Shown here: one piece after another, positions 7,569 to 16,515 of the stretch
Position numbering within the stretch: the first letter of the stretch is position 1
How the letters are laid out: every line of letters starts with the position of its first letter
Assembly: GCA_963823215.1 (NCBI GenBank)
Contig: CAWGKT010000017.1
Coordinates: forward strand, 372,001-436,000
Direction of reading: 5' to 3'
Length of the DNA stretch: 64,000 nucleotides
Origin: CAIWHR01 sp963823215
Lineage (GTDB): Bacteria > Pseudomonadota > Gammaproteobacteria > Burkholderiales > Casimicrobiaceae
Program-made: the position numbers and the translations under genes
The notes under the pieces: model-generated
The model's input: the letters and a program-made list of their open reading frames with translations, nothing else
Told to the model about the DNA's origin: nothing
Database searches by the model: none

Positions 7569-10115
7569 TTACCGCTGCCAAAGGATTCGAGCGGCTTCGA
7601 GCGGAACCGCCACGCCGGCGTGGCGCGGTATCACGCGTGCCGTGTAGTCGGCCGGCGGACGCGCGGCAGACACGGCCGCGCTGTAAACGTAGCCACCCAA
7701 GGTGCTTTCCAGTGGGCGAACGCGCTTCATTTCCTGCCGCAGTGCGGCACCGCCCATGACGTCTTGGGCATAAAGCTCCACCCGCACCGCGTCGGGGTCG
7801 AGGTCATCGAGATACACCTGCACTTCGAAGACGTGCTGCTCTCCGCGCGTATCGAGTTTCACTTCGCCAAAGCGCAGAGCGCTCCATGCATGGGCGAGAG
7901 CGTGCCGCCAATCGACGATCTCCACGCCAACCTGGCCTTTATCGGCGGCCCGTTTCAGGTAGGCTGAGGCTGCCTGGAGGTAGTGCTGCTCGGTGTATTC
8001 GCACACCGCGCGGTTGGTGGAAAAGCGCGGTGTCAATCGAGCCATGCTTTCGCGCATCCGTGCCACCCACGTGCGGGGGATGCCTTCTTCGTCGCGAGCA
8101 TAGAACTCGGGAATCACCTCGCGTTCGAGCAGGTCGTAGAGGGCTTCTGCTTCGATCGCATCCCAAGCCGCATCGTCGCCATGCTCCAGACCGTCCCCCA
8201 ACGCCCATCCCACTTGCGGCGTGTACGCTTCCGCCCACCAGCCGTCCAACTCGGACACGTTGATGCCGCCGTTGACCAGCACCTTCATGCCGCTTGTTCC
8301 GCAAGCTTCCCACGGGCGTCGCGGCGTGTTGAGCCACACGTCCACCCCTTGCACGAGGTGCTCCGTCAGGAGCATGTCGTAGTCGCCGAGGAAGATGACA
8401 CGCCGGCGCGATCCGCGCTGGCGAATGAAGCGGATCCACTCCTGGATCATCGCCTGGCCTGCCTGGTCGGCTGGGTGGGCCTTGCCCGCGATGATGAGCT
8501 GCACGGGGCGTTCGGCGTTGTCCAGCAAGCGCAGGAGTCGCTCCTGATCATGCAGCAGCAGGTTCGGTCTCTTGTAGGTCGCGAAGCGCCGAGCAAAGCC
8601 CAGTGTCAATGCGTCGGGATCGAACAAATGCCTCGCCACTTCGACCTCTTCCGGCGAGGCGTCCGACGCCGCCAGTTGCCGCGACAGTCGTTCGCGAGCG
8701 TATTCGACGAGCGACTGGCGCGCGGTGGTGCGAAATCGCCAGAGCTCGGTGTCGGATATGCAGAGCATGTCCTGCTCGAGTGTCTGCACGGTCCCCAGCC
8801 AGCGATTCTTTCCGCAGGTTTGCGTCCACGCATCGTCGGCTTCCGCCGAGTCCCAGGTCGGCATGTGGACGCCGTTGGTCACGTGTCCGACCGGAATTTC
8901 CTCCTGCGGCCAGCGCTCGAACAGAGGCATGAAGATGCGCCGGCTCACCTCACCGTGCAAGCGACTCACGCCGTTCACCGCGCCGCTCCCGCGAATCGCC
9001 AGGTATGCCATGTTGAAAGGCTCGGACGAGTCGTTCGGATCCTGGCGGCCCAGGGCCAACAGATCGTGGAATGTGATGCCGAGCTGTCCGCGCGCATAAC
9101 CGACGAGATATTGGTGGATGAGCGCTGGCGCGAAACGATCGAAGCCAGCGGCCACCGCGGTGTGCGTGGTAAAGAGGTTGCCTGCCCTGGTGACGGCCAG
9201 CGCAACCTCGAACGAGCGGCCTGTTTCCTCCATGAAGCTTCGGGCGCGCTCCAGCACCGCAAACGCCGCATGGCCTTCGTTCAGGTGGCAAACTTCCGGC
9301 TGGATGCCGAGCGCCGCGAGGAGCCGCCATCCGCCGATCCCGAGCAGCATTTCCTGCTTGAGGCGAAGCTCCGACCCGCCGCCGTAGAGCTCGCTGGTAA
9401 TGCCACGATGCACCGGGTAATTTGCCGCGTCATTGCTGTCCAGCAGGTACAGCTTCGCGCGACCGACCTGAACCTGCCAGGCGCGCAGCCAGATCGAGTA
9501 ACCGGTTAACGCAATCTCCAGCCGCAACCACTCCCCATTCGGCTTACGCAGGGGCGTGATGGGCAATTGTCCCGGATCGTTGTACGGGAAGAGAGCCTGT
9601 TGGGCGCCTTCCTTGTCGATGACCTGGCGAAAATAGCCTTGCTGGTAGAGCAGTCCCACGCCGACGAGCGGGACGCCCAGATCGCTGGCAGCCTTGAGTT
9701 GATCGCCCGCCACATTGCCAAGTCCCCCCGAGTAGATGGGCAACGCTTCGCTCAGCATGAATTCCATGCTGAAATACGCAACGCAGCTCAGCGCAGACTG
9801 CAGGTGGGTTTGCTGAAACCACGCGGGCGACTCCGCAGCATCGCGCCTCGCTTGCACCTGTTCGTCGACGTTCTTGCGGAAAGCGGCATCGGCAAGATCG
9901 CGCCGGAGCTTCTCGCGCGATACCGTCTGCAGGACTGCCCACGGGTTGTGCGTGAGCTCCCACAGCACCGGATCGAGTTGCCGCCACACTCGGTCGGTGG
10001 CGTGGTTCCACGACGAGCGGATGTCCAGGGCAAGCTCGGCGAGCACATCCCATCCCTCGATATCCGACGATGACAGAAGCTCCTTGGGATGACTGACTCG
10101 CGCTGGTTCACTCAT
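7569..10115 (-). CDS. glgP: Alpha-glucan (glycogen) phosphorylase
   Basis: 848 residues, intact. It phosphorolyses alpha-1,4-glucan to glucose-1-phosphate. It is the bacterial/plant-like alpha-glucan phosphorylase type with an N-terminal DUF3417 region (residues ~15-110), the YFSMEFMLSEALPIYSGGLG block and the pyridoxal-phosphate site EACGTSGMKVLVNGGIN, whose Lys binds PLP. Further support comes from the RRFATYKRPNLLL and GKAHPADQAGQ phosphate-site segments. It is the last gene of the minus-strand operon and overlaps the 3' end of pgm by 8 bases, so product and consumer of glucose-1-phosphate are co-expressed. No glycogen synthesis genes are nearby. Confidence 0.95.
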   Translation of the reverse strand: MSEPARVSHPKELLSSSDIEGWDVLAELALDIRSSWNHATDRVWRQLDPVLWELTHNPWAVLQTVSREKLRRDLADAAFRKNVDEQVQARRDAAESPAWFQQTHLQSALSCVAYFSMEFMLSEALPIYSGGLGNVAGDQLKAASDLGVPLVGVGLLYQQGYFRQVIDKEGAQQALFPYNDPGQLPITPLRKPNGEWLRLEIALTGYSIWLRAWQVQVGRAKLYLLDSNDAANYPVHRGITSELYGGGSELRLKQEMLLGIGGWRLLAALGIQPEVCHLNEGHAAFAVLERARSFMEETGRSFEVALAVTRAGNLFTTHTAVAAGFDRFAPALIHQYLVGYARGQLGITFHDLLALGRQDPNDSSEPFNMAYLAIRGSGAVNGVSRLHGEVSRRIFMPLFERWPQEEIPVGHVTNGVHMPTWDSAEADDAWTQTCGKNRWLGTVQTLEQDMLCISDTELWRFRTTARQSLVEYARERLSRQLAASDASPEEVEVARHLFDPDALTLGFARRFATYKRPNLLLHDQERLLRLLDNAERPVQLIIAGKAHPADQAGQAMIQEWIRFIRQRGSRRRVIFLGDYDMLLTEHLVQGVDVWLNTPRRPWEACGTSGMKVLVNGGINVSELDGWWAEAYTPQVGWALGDGLEHGDDAAWDAIEAEALYDLLEREVIPEFYARDEEGIPRTWVARMRESMARLTPRFSTNRAVCEYTEQHYLQAASAYLKRAADKGQVGVEIVDWRHALAHAWSALRFGEVKLDTRGEQHVFEVQVYLDDLDPDAVRVELYAQDVMGGAALRQEMKRVRPLESTLGGYVYSAAVSAARPPADYTARVIPRHAGVAVPLEAARILWQR

Positions 10116-11782
10116 GGTCGCCTGGCGAAGAGGGTGACGCGATCGCCCGGTCGACGATCGCCTGTGCTTCGATGAGGATGCGCTGCAGGTGATCGGCGCC
10201 GCTGAAGCTCTCGGCGTAGATCTTGTAGATGTCTTCGGTACCCGACGGCCGCGCGGCGAACCAGCCGCTTGCCGTAATCACCTTGATGCCGCCGATCGGC
10301 GCACCGTTGCCGGGTGCGTTGGCGAGGATGCTCGCGATCTTGTCGCCAGCGAGCTCGGTCGCCTCGATTCGCTGTGGTGCGAGCGCCGCGAGCTGTTTCT
10401 TTTGCTGTGGCGTGGCCGGCGCTTCGACGCGCTCGGCGACCGGGTTGCCGAACTCGTCGGCGAGCGAGTCGTACAACGCCCCGGGGTCGCGCCCTCGGCA
10501 CGCGGTGATCTCGGCCGAGAGCAGCGCCGGGACAATCCCATCCTTGTCAGTCGTCCAGACCGATCCGTCGCGGCGCAGGAACGATGCGCCGGCGCTTTCC
10601 TCGCCGCCGAAACCGAGCGAACCGTCGAGCAGGCCGGCGGCGAACCACTTGAATCCGACGGGGACTTCGTAGAGCGAGCGGCCGAGCCGCGCGGCGACCA
10701 TGTCGATCAGGCGCGTGCTGACGACGGTCTTGCCGACGGCCGCCTTCGTTCCCCATCGCGGCCGATGCGCGAACAGATAGTCGATCGCGACCGCCAGGTA
10801 ATGGTTCGGCGGCAGCAAGCCGTACTTCGCGGTGACGATGCCATGGCGATCATGATCGGTGTCGCACGCGAAGGCGATGTCGAAGCGGTCCTGAAGGTCG
10901 AGCAGTCGTTGCATGGCGTAGGGCGACGAAGGATCCATGCGGATCCGGCCGTCCCAGTCGACCGTCATGAAGCGAAACGTCGGATCCACCTCGTCGCTGA
11001 CGACGGTGAGGTCGAGCCGGTAGCGCTCGGCGATGCGTGCCCAGTAGTGCACGCCCGCGCCGCCGAGCGGATCGACACCGATGCGGACCTTCGCGTCGCG
11101 GATCGCATCCATGTCGATGACGTTGCCGAGATCGCCGACGTAGGCATCGAGAAAGTCGTGCCGATGCGTCGTCGCGGCACGCAGCGCCTGCGTGTGCGTG
11201 ATGCGGCTAACGCCGTCCAGGCCGTGCTCCAGAAAGCGGTTGGCCTCGGCCTCGATCCAGCCGGTGATGTCCTCGCCGGCCGGACCGCCGTTGGGCGGGT
11301 TGTACTTGAAGCCGCCGTTGTCGGGCGGGTTGTGCGACGGCGTCACGACGATGCCGTCGGCGAGCCCCGACGAGCGGCCGCGGTTGTGGGTCAGGATCGC
11401 GTGCGAGATGGCGGGTGTCGGTGTGTATTCGTCGTGCGTGGCCAGCATGACGTCGACGCCGTGGGCTGCCAGCACTTCGAGCGCGCTGGCGCACGCCGGC
11501 TGCGACAGCGCGTGGGTGTCGATGCCGAGGAAGAGCGGTCCATCGATGTCATGGCTCTTGCGGTACGCGCAGATCGCCTGCGTGATCGCCAGCACGTGCC
11601 ATTCGTTGAACGCAGACGTCGAACGACGAGCCGCGGTGTCCCGAGGTGCCGAACGCGACGCGCTGCGCGGGCACGGAGGGATCGGGAACCTCGGTGTAAT
11701 ACGCCGCGACGAGCCTTGGCACGTCGCACAGCAGCGAAAGCGGTGCCGGCTTGCCGGCGAGAGGACTGATTGCGGTTCCCAT
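10108..11782 (-). CDS. pgm: Phosphoglucomutase, alpha-D-glucose-specific (one frameshift)
   Basis: This enzyme interconverts glucose-1-phosphate and glucose-6-phosphate, linking glgP to zwf. The start ATG at 11782 gives MGTAISPLAGKPAP and runs to FGTSGHRGSSFDV. The frame then changes near 11615 and continues AFNEWHVLAITQAICAYR to the stop. Deleting a single T in GTCTGCG restores one ~557-residue protein. The phosphoserine loop (VVTPSHNPPDNGGFKYNPP), the metal loop (CDTDHDRHG) and the sugar-binding GGEESAGASFLRRDG are intact. Without repair the N-terminal ~50 residues are disconnected. The fault may be a sequencing error. It overlaps glgP and follows tal. Confidence 0.85.
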
Positions 11783-11837
11783 GTCGGTGCTGTGATGCGA
11801 TCAGATACGAACGGGAGTCGACGATAGCACCGGAAGA

Positions 11838-12925
11838 TCACCGGCGCACCTGTGAGCTCTTTTCCGCGATGCGCGACAACAGCGCCTTCCACGATTTCGA
11901 GAAGGCGTCAGCACCTTCGCGTTGAAGACGTGCGGCGAGCGCATTGTCGTCGACGCCCTCGCGCGCTGAATTCGGCGAGCACTGCCTCGGCGTCGACGCC
12001 GTCGACCGGCATGACGGCGGTCCGAGCGTCCCATGATCGGCGAACGCCAGCAGGGTCTTGTCGGGAATCGTGTTGATCGTATCCGGCGCTGCGAGCGCCT
12101 CGACGTAGAGCGTGTCGGGCGCGGCGGGATCCTTGGTGCCGGTGCTGGCCCAGAGCAGCCGCTGCGCTCGGCGCACCGGCCTGGGCAAGCGTTTGCCAGC
12201 GCGCCGATGCGAGCAGATCGCGGTACGCCTTGTAGGTACGCATCGCGACGGCGATGCCGAGCCGGTTGTGGAATCGCGATGAGATCTCTTCCTTCACCGC
12301 GACGTCCCAGCGGCTCACGAACAGTGAGGCGACCGACGGGACCTTCGGATCGAGACCGGCCGCGATGCGACGCTCGATGCCGCGCAGGTACGCGTCGGCC
12401 GCGGCGAGGTACTGCTCGCGCGAGAAGAGCAGCGTGACGTTGATCGGCACGCCGGCGAAGATCGATTGCTCGATCGCCGGTAGGCCCGCTGGCGTACCGG
12501 GAATCTTGATGAAGATGTTCGGTCGTGCGGCCTCTGCATGTTGTTGCGCCGCGGCGCGAACCGTCCCTGCCGTGTCGTCGGCGAGGAGCGGCGACACCTC
12601 GAGCGAAACCCAGCCGTCGACGCCGTCGCTCGCTTCGAACGCCGGTCGGAACAGGTCGGCTGCCTGGCGTAAGGTCGTCCAGCGCAAGCGCGATGAATAG
12701 GTCCTCGCCAGCCACGCCTTGGCGTGCTAGACCGCCGATCGCCTCGTCGTAAGCGCCGCCCGTGCCGATCGCATGCTCGAAGATCGTCGGATTCGAGGTC
12801 AATCCTGTCACCGACAGGTCTGAGATGTAGCGTGCGAGCGTGCCGTTCGTGAGGATTTCCCGCGTGATGTTGTCGAGCCACAGGCTCTGGCCGAGGTCAT
12901 GCAGCTTTCGGGTGTTGAGGTTCAT
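11838..12925 (-). CDS. tal: Transaldolase, long actinobacterial/cyanobacterial type (several frameshifts)
   Basis: This enzyme transfers dihydroxyacetone between sugar phosphates in the non-oxidative pentose phosphate pathway. Segments in three frames together give a full ~360-residue protein: LWLDNITREILTNGTLARYI and TGLTSNPTIFEHAI in the first, NIFIKIPGTPAGLPAIEQSI (Schiff-base Lys) in the second, and RLLWASTGTKDPAAPDTLYV in the third. Frame changes fall near 12672 (an extra A in CTTACGCC), ~12190, ~12020 and ~11960. It starts four bases before the HAD gene's stop (ATGA-type overlap). Either several indel errors or a decayed gene; the complete content favours errors. Confidence 0.78.
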
Positions 12926-13611
12926 TGTTTATCCAATAGCTTCGCGACATCGAGATCGACCAGATCGCCGATGCGCTCGACCGTGAAGTCGGCCGTCGGG
13001 TAATTGGCAACCGCGATCGCATCGAAGGCGTAGTGGCCCTGGCGCGGAAACACCGTCGTAAGCCGTTCCCGCAGGAACCGCTCCACCGCTGTCAGGATCC
13101 GCAGCTTGTCGTCGACGAGCACACAGTGACGGGCTGGATAATGGTGTTGCACCGCGTCGAGCATCTGTTCCTTGTGGACGTAGATCAGGACGCGGCCGCG
13201 GACGGCATCCCACAGGCCCGAGCGCTGCACCTTGCGCGGCTGGAAGACGACGTCGCCATCGGAGAGGATCACCGTCGGGCCAGACTTGCCGAGGTGCTCG
13301 ATGACGTCGAGCGCGCGCGGAAAGAGGCGCTCGGCGAACGGGTAGTCGACGAGGAAGCCCGACATCAGCAGCAGCCGCTGCTCGTGCGGGCCACTCAGTT
13401 CGGCCACGGCGCGATACCGCTGCAACGCGGCGAGATAGTCGGCATACCCGAGTTCGCGCCGCAGGTCTTCGAAGATCGCCCGGTAGCGGTCGGCGCTCGC
13501 GACGCCGAATTCGCGCTCGAGGTGGCGCTTCAGGTCGACCACAATCCGATCGTTGTCGAGCAGCGTGTTGTCGACGTCGAGCAGGAACACCACGTCCGAT
13601 GTCACGCGCAT
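12922..13611 (-). CDS. HAD family phosphatase
   Basis: 229 residues starting at 13611, overlapping the end of zwf by 10 bases. The HAD motifs are FLLDVDNTLLDND (nucleophile Asp and general acid Asp), ILSDGDVVFQPRK (motif II, Ser) and VLVDDKLRILTAVE (motif IV acidic pair), with a Lys in VHKEQML for motif III. The substrate is unknown. Its position between zwf and tal suggests a sugar phosphate or a side product of the pentose phosphate route. It is intact and overlaps tal by 4 bases, so the operon appears translationally coupled throughout. Confidence 0.85.
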   Translation of the reverse strand: MRVTSDVVFLLDVDNTLLDNDRIVVDLKRHLEREFGVASADRYRAIFEDLRRELGYADYLAALQRYRAVAELSGPHEQRLLLMSGFLVDYPFAERLFPRALDVIEHLGKSGPTVILSDGDVVFQPRKVQRSGLWDAVRGRVLIYVHKEQMLDAVQHHYPARHCVLVDDKLRILTAVERFLRERLTTVFPRQGHYAFDAIAVANYPTADFTVERIGDLVDLDVAKLLDKQ

Positions 13612-15044
13612 CCCCCGGCAGCAGCGTTGGTTTCGGGCGACGGGTTGTGCCAGCCACCGTCTTCGGCGATCAGCACATCGGCGGCGGCCGGACCCCACGT
13701 ACCCGGCGCGTACGCAAGCGCGGCATTGTGATTTGCGAGCACCGGATCGACGACGGCCCAGGCGGCTTCGACGGCGTCCTGGCTGGTGAAGAGCGCGCCC
13801 TCGCCCGCCATCGCATCACCGAGCAGCCGCTCATAGGGCGAATCATCGCTTTGCGGGTCTTCGCAGAGATAGAGTTCGCGCTGCTCGCCCACGAATTCCT
13901 TGCCCGGGCGCTTGACGCGAGCGGCGAGCGCCACCGTCGATGCGGGCTGCAGGTTGATTCGCAGGTAGTTGGCGCGGCCCTCGATCGGCGCCGAGTCGTC
14001 GAACAGTTTCTGCGGGGGCGGCTTCAACTGAACCAGCACCTCGACCGCGGTGTTCGGCAGCAGCTTGCCTGCACGCAGGTACCACGGCATGTCGGCCCAG
14101 CGCCACGAGTCGATGAAGAGGCGCATTGCGCAGAACGTCTCCACGTCGGAGTCGGCCGCGACATCCTTCTCGTTGCGGTAACCCACGTACTGGCCGCGCA
14201 CCACGTCCTCGGGGGTCAACGCGCGCATCGCGTGAAACACCGCCGCCTTTTGGCTATGCACCGCGGCATAGCTCTGGTAGGACGGTGGCTCCATCGCGAG
14301 CAGCGCGACGATCTGGAACAGGTGGTTCTCGACCACGTCGCGCAAACAGCCTGCGCTTTCGTAGAAGCGGCCGCGCCGGCCGATGCCGAAGCTCTCGGCC
14401 ATCGTCACCTGAATGCTGGCGACGTGGTTGCGGTTCCAGATCGGCTCGAGAAACGAGTTCGCGAATCGGAAATAGAGGATGTTCATAATCGCCTCCTTTC
14501 CGAGATAGTGGTCGATGCGAAAGATCGACGATTCCGGGAATACCGAATGCGCGATCGCGCCGAGCTCGATGGCGGACGCGAGATCGCGGCCGAAGGGCTT
14601 TTCGACGATGAGGCGGGCATGCTCGCCGAGCCCATTGATGCCCAGGCTCATGATCACCGTCGCGAACAACTCCGGCGGTATCGCCAAGTAATACGCCGGG
14701 CGTCGTGCTTCACCGAGCGCGCTCTTCAGCGCGCGAAATGTCGCCGGATCCTCGTAGTCGCCGCTCACGTAACGCAGCAGCGCAGCCAGGCGATCGAATG
14801 CCGGCTCGTCGTCGATCGTGATTTCACGGCTCACGCTCTCACGAACGCGGCGCAGGATCTCCTCCGCGGTCCATTGGGACGATGCGACGCCGATGACCGG
14901 CACCGTCAACGTACCGCTTTTCACCATGGCATAGAGGGCCGGGAAGATCTTCCTGCTGGCGAGGTCGCCGGTGAAGCCGAAGATGACCAATGCATCGGAA
15001 CGCGGCTCGTCGCTGACACGGCGTGCGTTGATCGCCGCGCTCAT
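13602..15044 (-). CDS. zwf: Glucose-6-phosphate 1-dehydrogenase
   Basis: 480 residues, intact. It oxidises glucose-6-phosphate to 6-phosphogluconolactone with NAD(P)+. The Rossmann motif is ALVIFGFTGDLASRKIFPAL and the substrate site is FRIDHYLGKEAIMNILYFRF (RIDHYLGKE is the family signature). The C-terminal domain carries the usual LLGDAMAGEGALFTSQDAVE block. ATG at 15044 overlaps the gnd stop (ATGA at 15041-15044) and is chosen over upstream in-frame starts that lie inside gnd. No 6-phosphogluconolactonase gene is present in the cassette. Confidence 0.95.
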   Translation of the reverse strand: MSAAINARRVSDEPRSDALVIFGFTGDLASRKIFPALYAMVKSGTLTVPVIGVASSQWTAEEILRRVRESVSREITIDDEPAFDRLAALLRYVSGDYEDPATFRALKSALGEARRPAYYLAIPPELFATVIMSLGINGLGEHARLIVEKPFGRDLASAIELGAIAHSVFPESSIFRIDHYLGKEAIMNILYFRFANSFLEPIWNRNHVASIQVTMAESFGIGRRGRFYESAGCLRDVVENHLFQIVALLAMEPPSYQSYAAVHSQKAAVFHAMRALTPEDVVRGQYVGYRNEKDVAADSDVETFCAMRLFIDSWRWADMPWYLRAGKLLPNTAVEVLVQLKPPPQKLFDDSAPIEGRANYLRINLQPASTVALAARVKRPGKEFVGEQRELYLCEDPQSDDSPYERLLGDAMAGEGALFTSQDAVEAAWAVVDPVLANHNAALAYAPGTWGPAAADVLIAEDGGWHNPSPETNAAAGGCA

Positions 15045-15590
15045 TTCGCAACCTTGCGCTCTTGTTCGACGTGGCCGCCGATTGGGTGGCGCATTTCCGA
15101 CAGCACCTGGTTCGCGAAGTCGGCTTCGCCGCGAGACGCGATGCGCTCGTACAGCGCCGCACTGAAGAGGTGCGCCGGCACGCCTTCGTCGATCGCCGCC
15201 TGGAGGGTCCAGCGACCTTCGCCGGAATCGGAAACGCGGCCGCCGAACGCCTCGAGCTGTAGGTCTTTCAGCAGCGCGTCGGCGGTCAGGTCGAGCAGCC
15301 ACGAGCCGATCACGCTGCCGCGACGCCAGACCTCGGTGATGTCGGTCAGGTTCATGTCGTATTGATAGAGCTCGGGGTTTCGAAGCGGAGTGGTCTCGGC
15401 GTCGCCCGCGGACGCGCGCTTGCCTGCATTGGCGTTGCGCAGGATGTTGAGCCCTTCAGCATACGCCGCCATCACGCCGTAATCGATGCCGTTGTGAATC
15501 GTCTTGACGAAGTGGCTGGCGCCGTGCGAACCGCATTGCAGGAACCCTTCCTCGGCGCTGGCGACCTCGCCGCTTCGTGCGAGCGTCCAG
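15041..15590 (-). pseudogene. gnd: 6-phosphogluconate dehydrogenase, 5'-truncated
   Basis: Only the C-terminal ~180 residues remain: EEGFLQCGSHGASHFVKTIH (catalytic Lys region), NGIDYGVMAAYAEGLNIL, then the all-helical domain ending HVEQERKVAK. The N-terminal NAD(P)-binding Rossmann domain (~115 residues) is missing. Going upstream the frame meets a stop at about 15594-15596, and the DNA beyond is unrelated relic sequence followed by a GIY-YIG gene on the opposite strand. The operon has therefore lost its first coding segment and probably its promoter. An internal start at 15475 could give a fragment that lacks the cofactor domain. Confidence 0.88.
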
Positions 15591-15671
15591 TTTCACCAGT
15601 GGTCAACGGCTGCTGTGGGCGGACCCGACCGTCCGCGAAGGGTCGTCTTCTGCCGAATGAAGGCGTTGGCC

Positions 15672-15950
15672 ATGCGGCTGCACCATGTGTACCTGATTCT
15701 GTGCCGCAGTAACGCGATCTACACCGGGATCGCGCTTGACGTGGGGGCACGTTACGCACAGCACCTTGCTGGCACTGGGGCGCGATACACGCGCGGGAAT
15801 CCCCCACGTCGGCTGCTCACCAAGTTCGTCTGCCCGAATCAATCGGTGGCAGGCAAGCTGGAGGCGGCGATCAAAAGACTGCCGGCTACGGAGAAGCGAA
15901 AACTAGTCGGCACGACCGGTGCAGCGGCGCGTAAACTCCTGCTCGATTGA
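15672..15950 (+). CDS. GIY-YIG superfamily endonuclease-like protein
   Basis: About 92 residues from ATG 15672 (an ATG at 15657 is an alternative). The GIY-YIG core is seen as HHVYLILCRSNAIYTGIALD (the VYLI and YTGI positions correspond to GIY and YIG), followed by ARYAQHLAGTGARYTRGNPP with the conserved Arg/His helix and a Lys-rich C-terminus. This matches the small UvrC-N/YhbQ-like family. A YhbQ-like role on branched or damaged DNA is inference. It sits directly beside the gnd truncation point, on the opposite strand. Confidence 0.8.
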   Translation: MRLHHVYLILCRSNAIYTGIALDVGARYAQHLAGTGARYTRGNPPRRLLTKFVCPNQSVAGKLEAAIKRLPATEKRKLVGTTGAAARKLLLD

Positions 15951-16121
15951 GTCTCGCGTGTATCTTGAAGTGGCGGCCAGTTTGCATATATTCGCGCGAC
16001 GCACACTCAAACCAGCAGCGCCATAAGATCTGATCAAAAAGCGGGTCCACTTCCCTGACCGCTAGCAAACAGGGCAGTATCAGCCACCTATGCGAATGCT
16101 TTGAATAGAGAAACCAAAGAC

Positions 16122-16500
16122 ATGTCTCGTAAAGAACCAGGTTTCGCGGAACGCCTGCAGACGGCGGTCAAGGCGAAGCAAGCCCAGTTGGAAAAGATAC
16201 GCGCAACGGCGCTGGCTAACGACGCACAGTCCGCCCAGCGGCGGGCCACACGGGTCGAAACGCAGAGAAGCGCGCAACATTCGCACTGCCGAACACAAGT
16301 ACGCGAACCGGGTCACTGCCGAACTGAGAGACGCTCAACGCGCGGCTGAGAAAGCCAGGCAAGCACACGCTGTCACGGAAGAAAAGGCGCGGAAGGACGC
16401 CGAGCGCGTTGCCCAAATAGAGGCCGATGCAGCGCTCAAACAGGATCAGAAGGCCGTGCGCGACTCCAAATACGCCGCGCGCAAGGCGCGGCAGAAATAA
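16122..16500 (+). CDS. DUF6481-like basic coiled-coil protein (one frameshift)
   Basis: The protein reads MSRKEPGFAERLQTAVKAKQ and, after a one-base change near 16260 (an extra A in GTCGAAACG), continues NIRTAEHKYANRVTAEL to the end VRDSKYAARKARQK. The repaired product is ~125 residues, rich in Ala, Lys, Arg and Glu, and almost all helical. The PSF/PGFAERL start and DxKYAARKARxK end match what I recall of DUF6481 proteins, which have no known function. It ends 15 bases before IS1182 copy B. Confidence 0.62.
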
Positions 16501-16515
16501 GCAGTGACAGGATGC

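Noticed and set aside
11801..12925. Novel fusion protein at the tal locus
   Set aside because: The long frame starts as transaldolase and then becomes Arg-rich shadow sequence; the transaldolase continues in other frames.
5376..16515. True composite transposon
   Set aside because: Outer flanks (GAGATC and AGGAGC) show no duplication, so I report only IS-bracketed structure.
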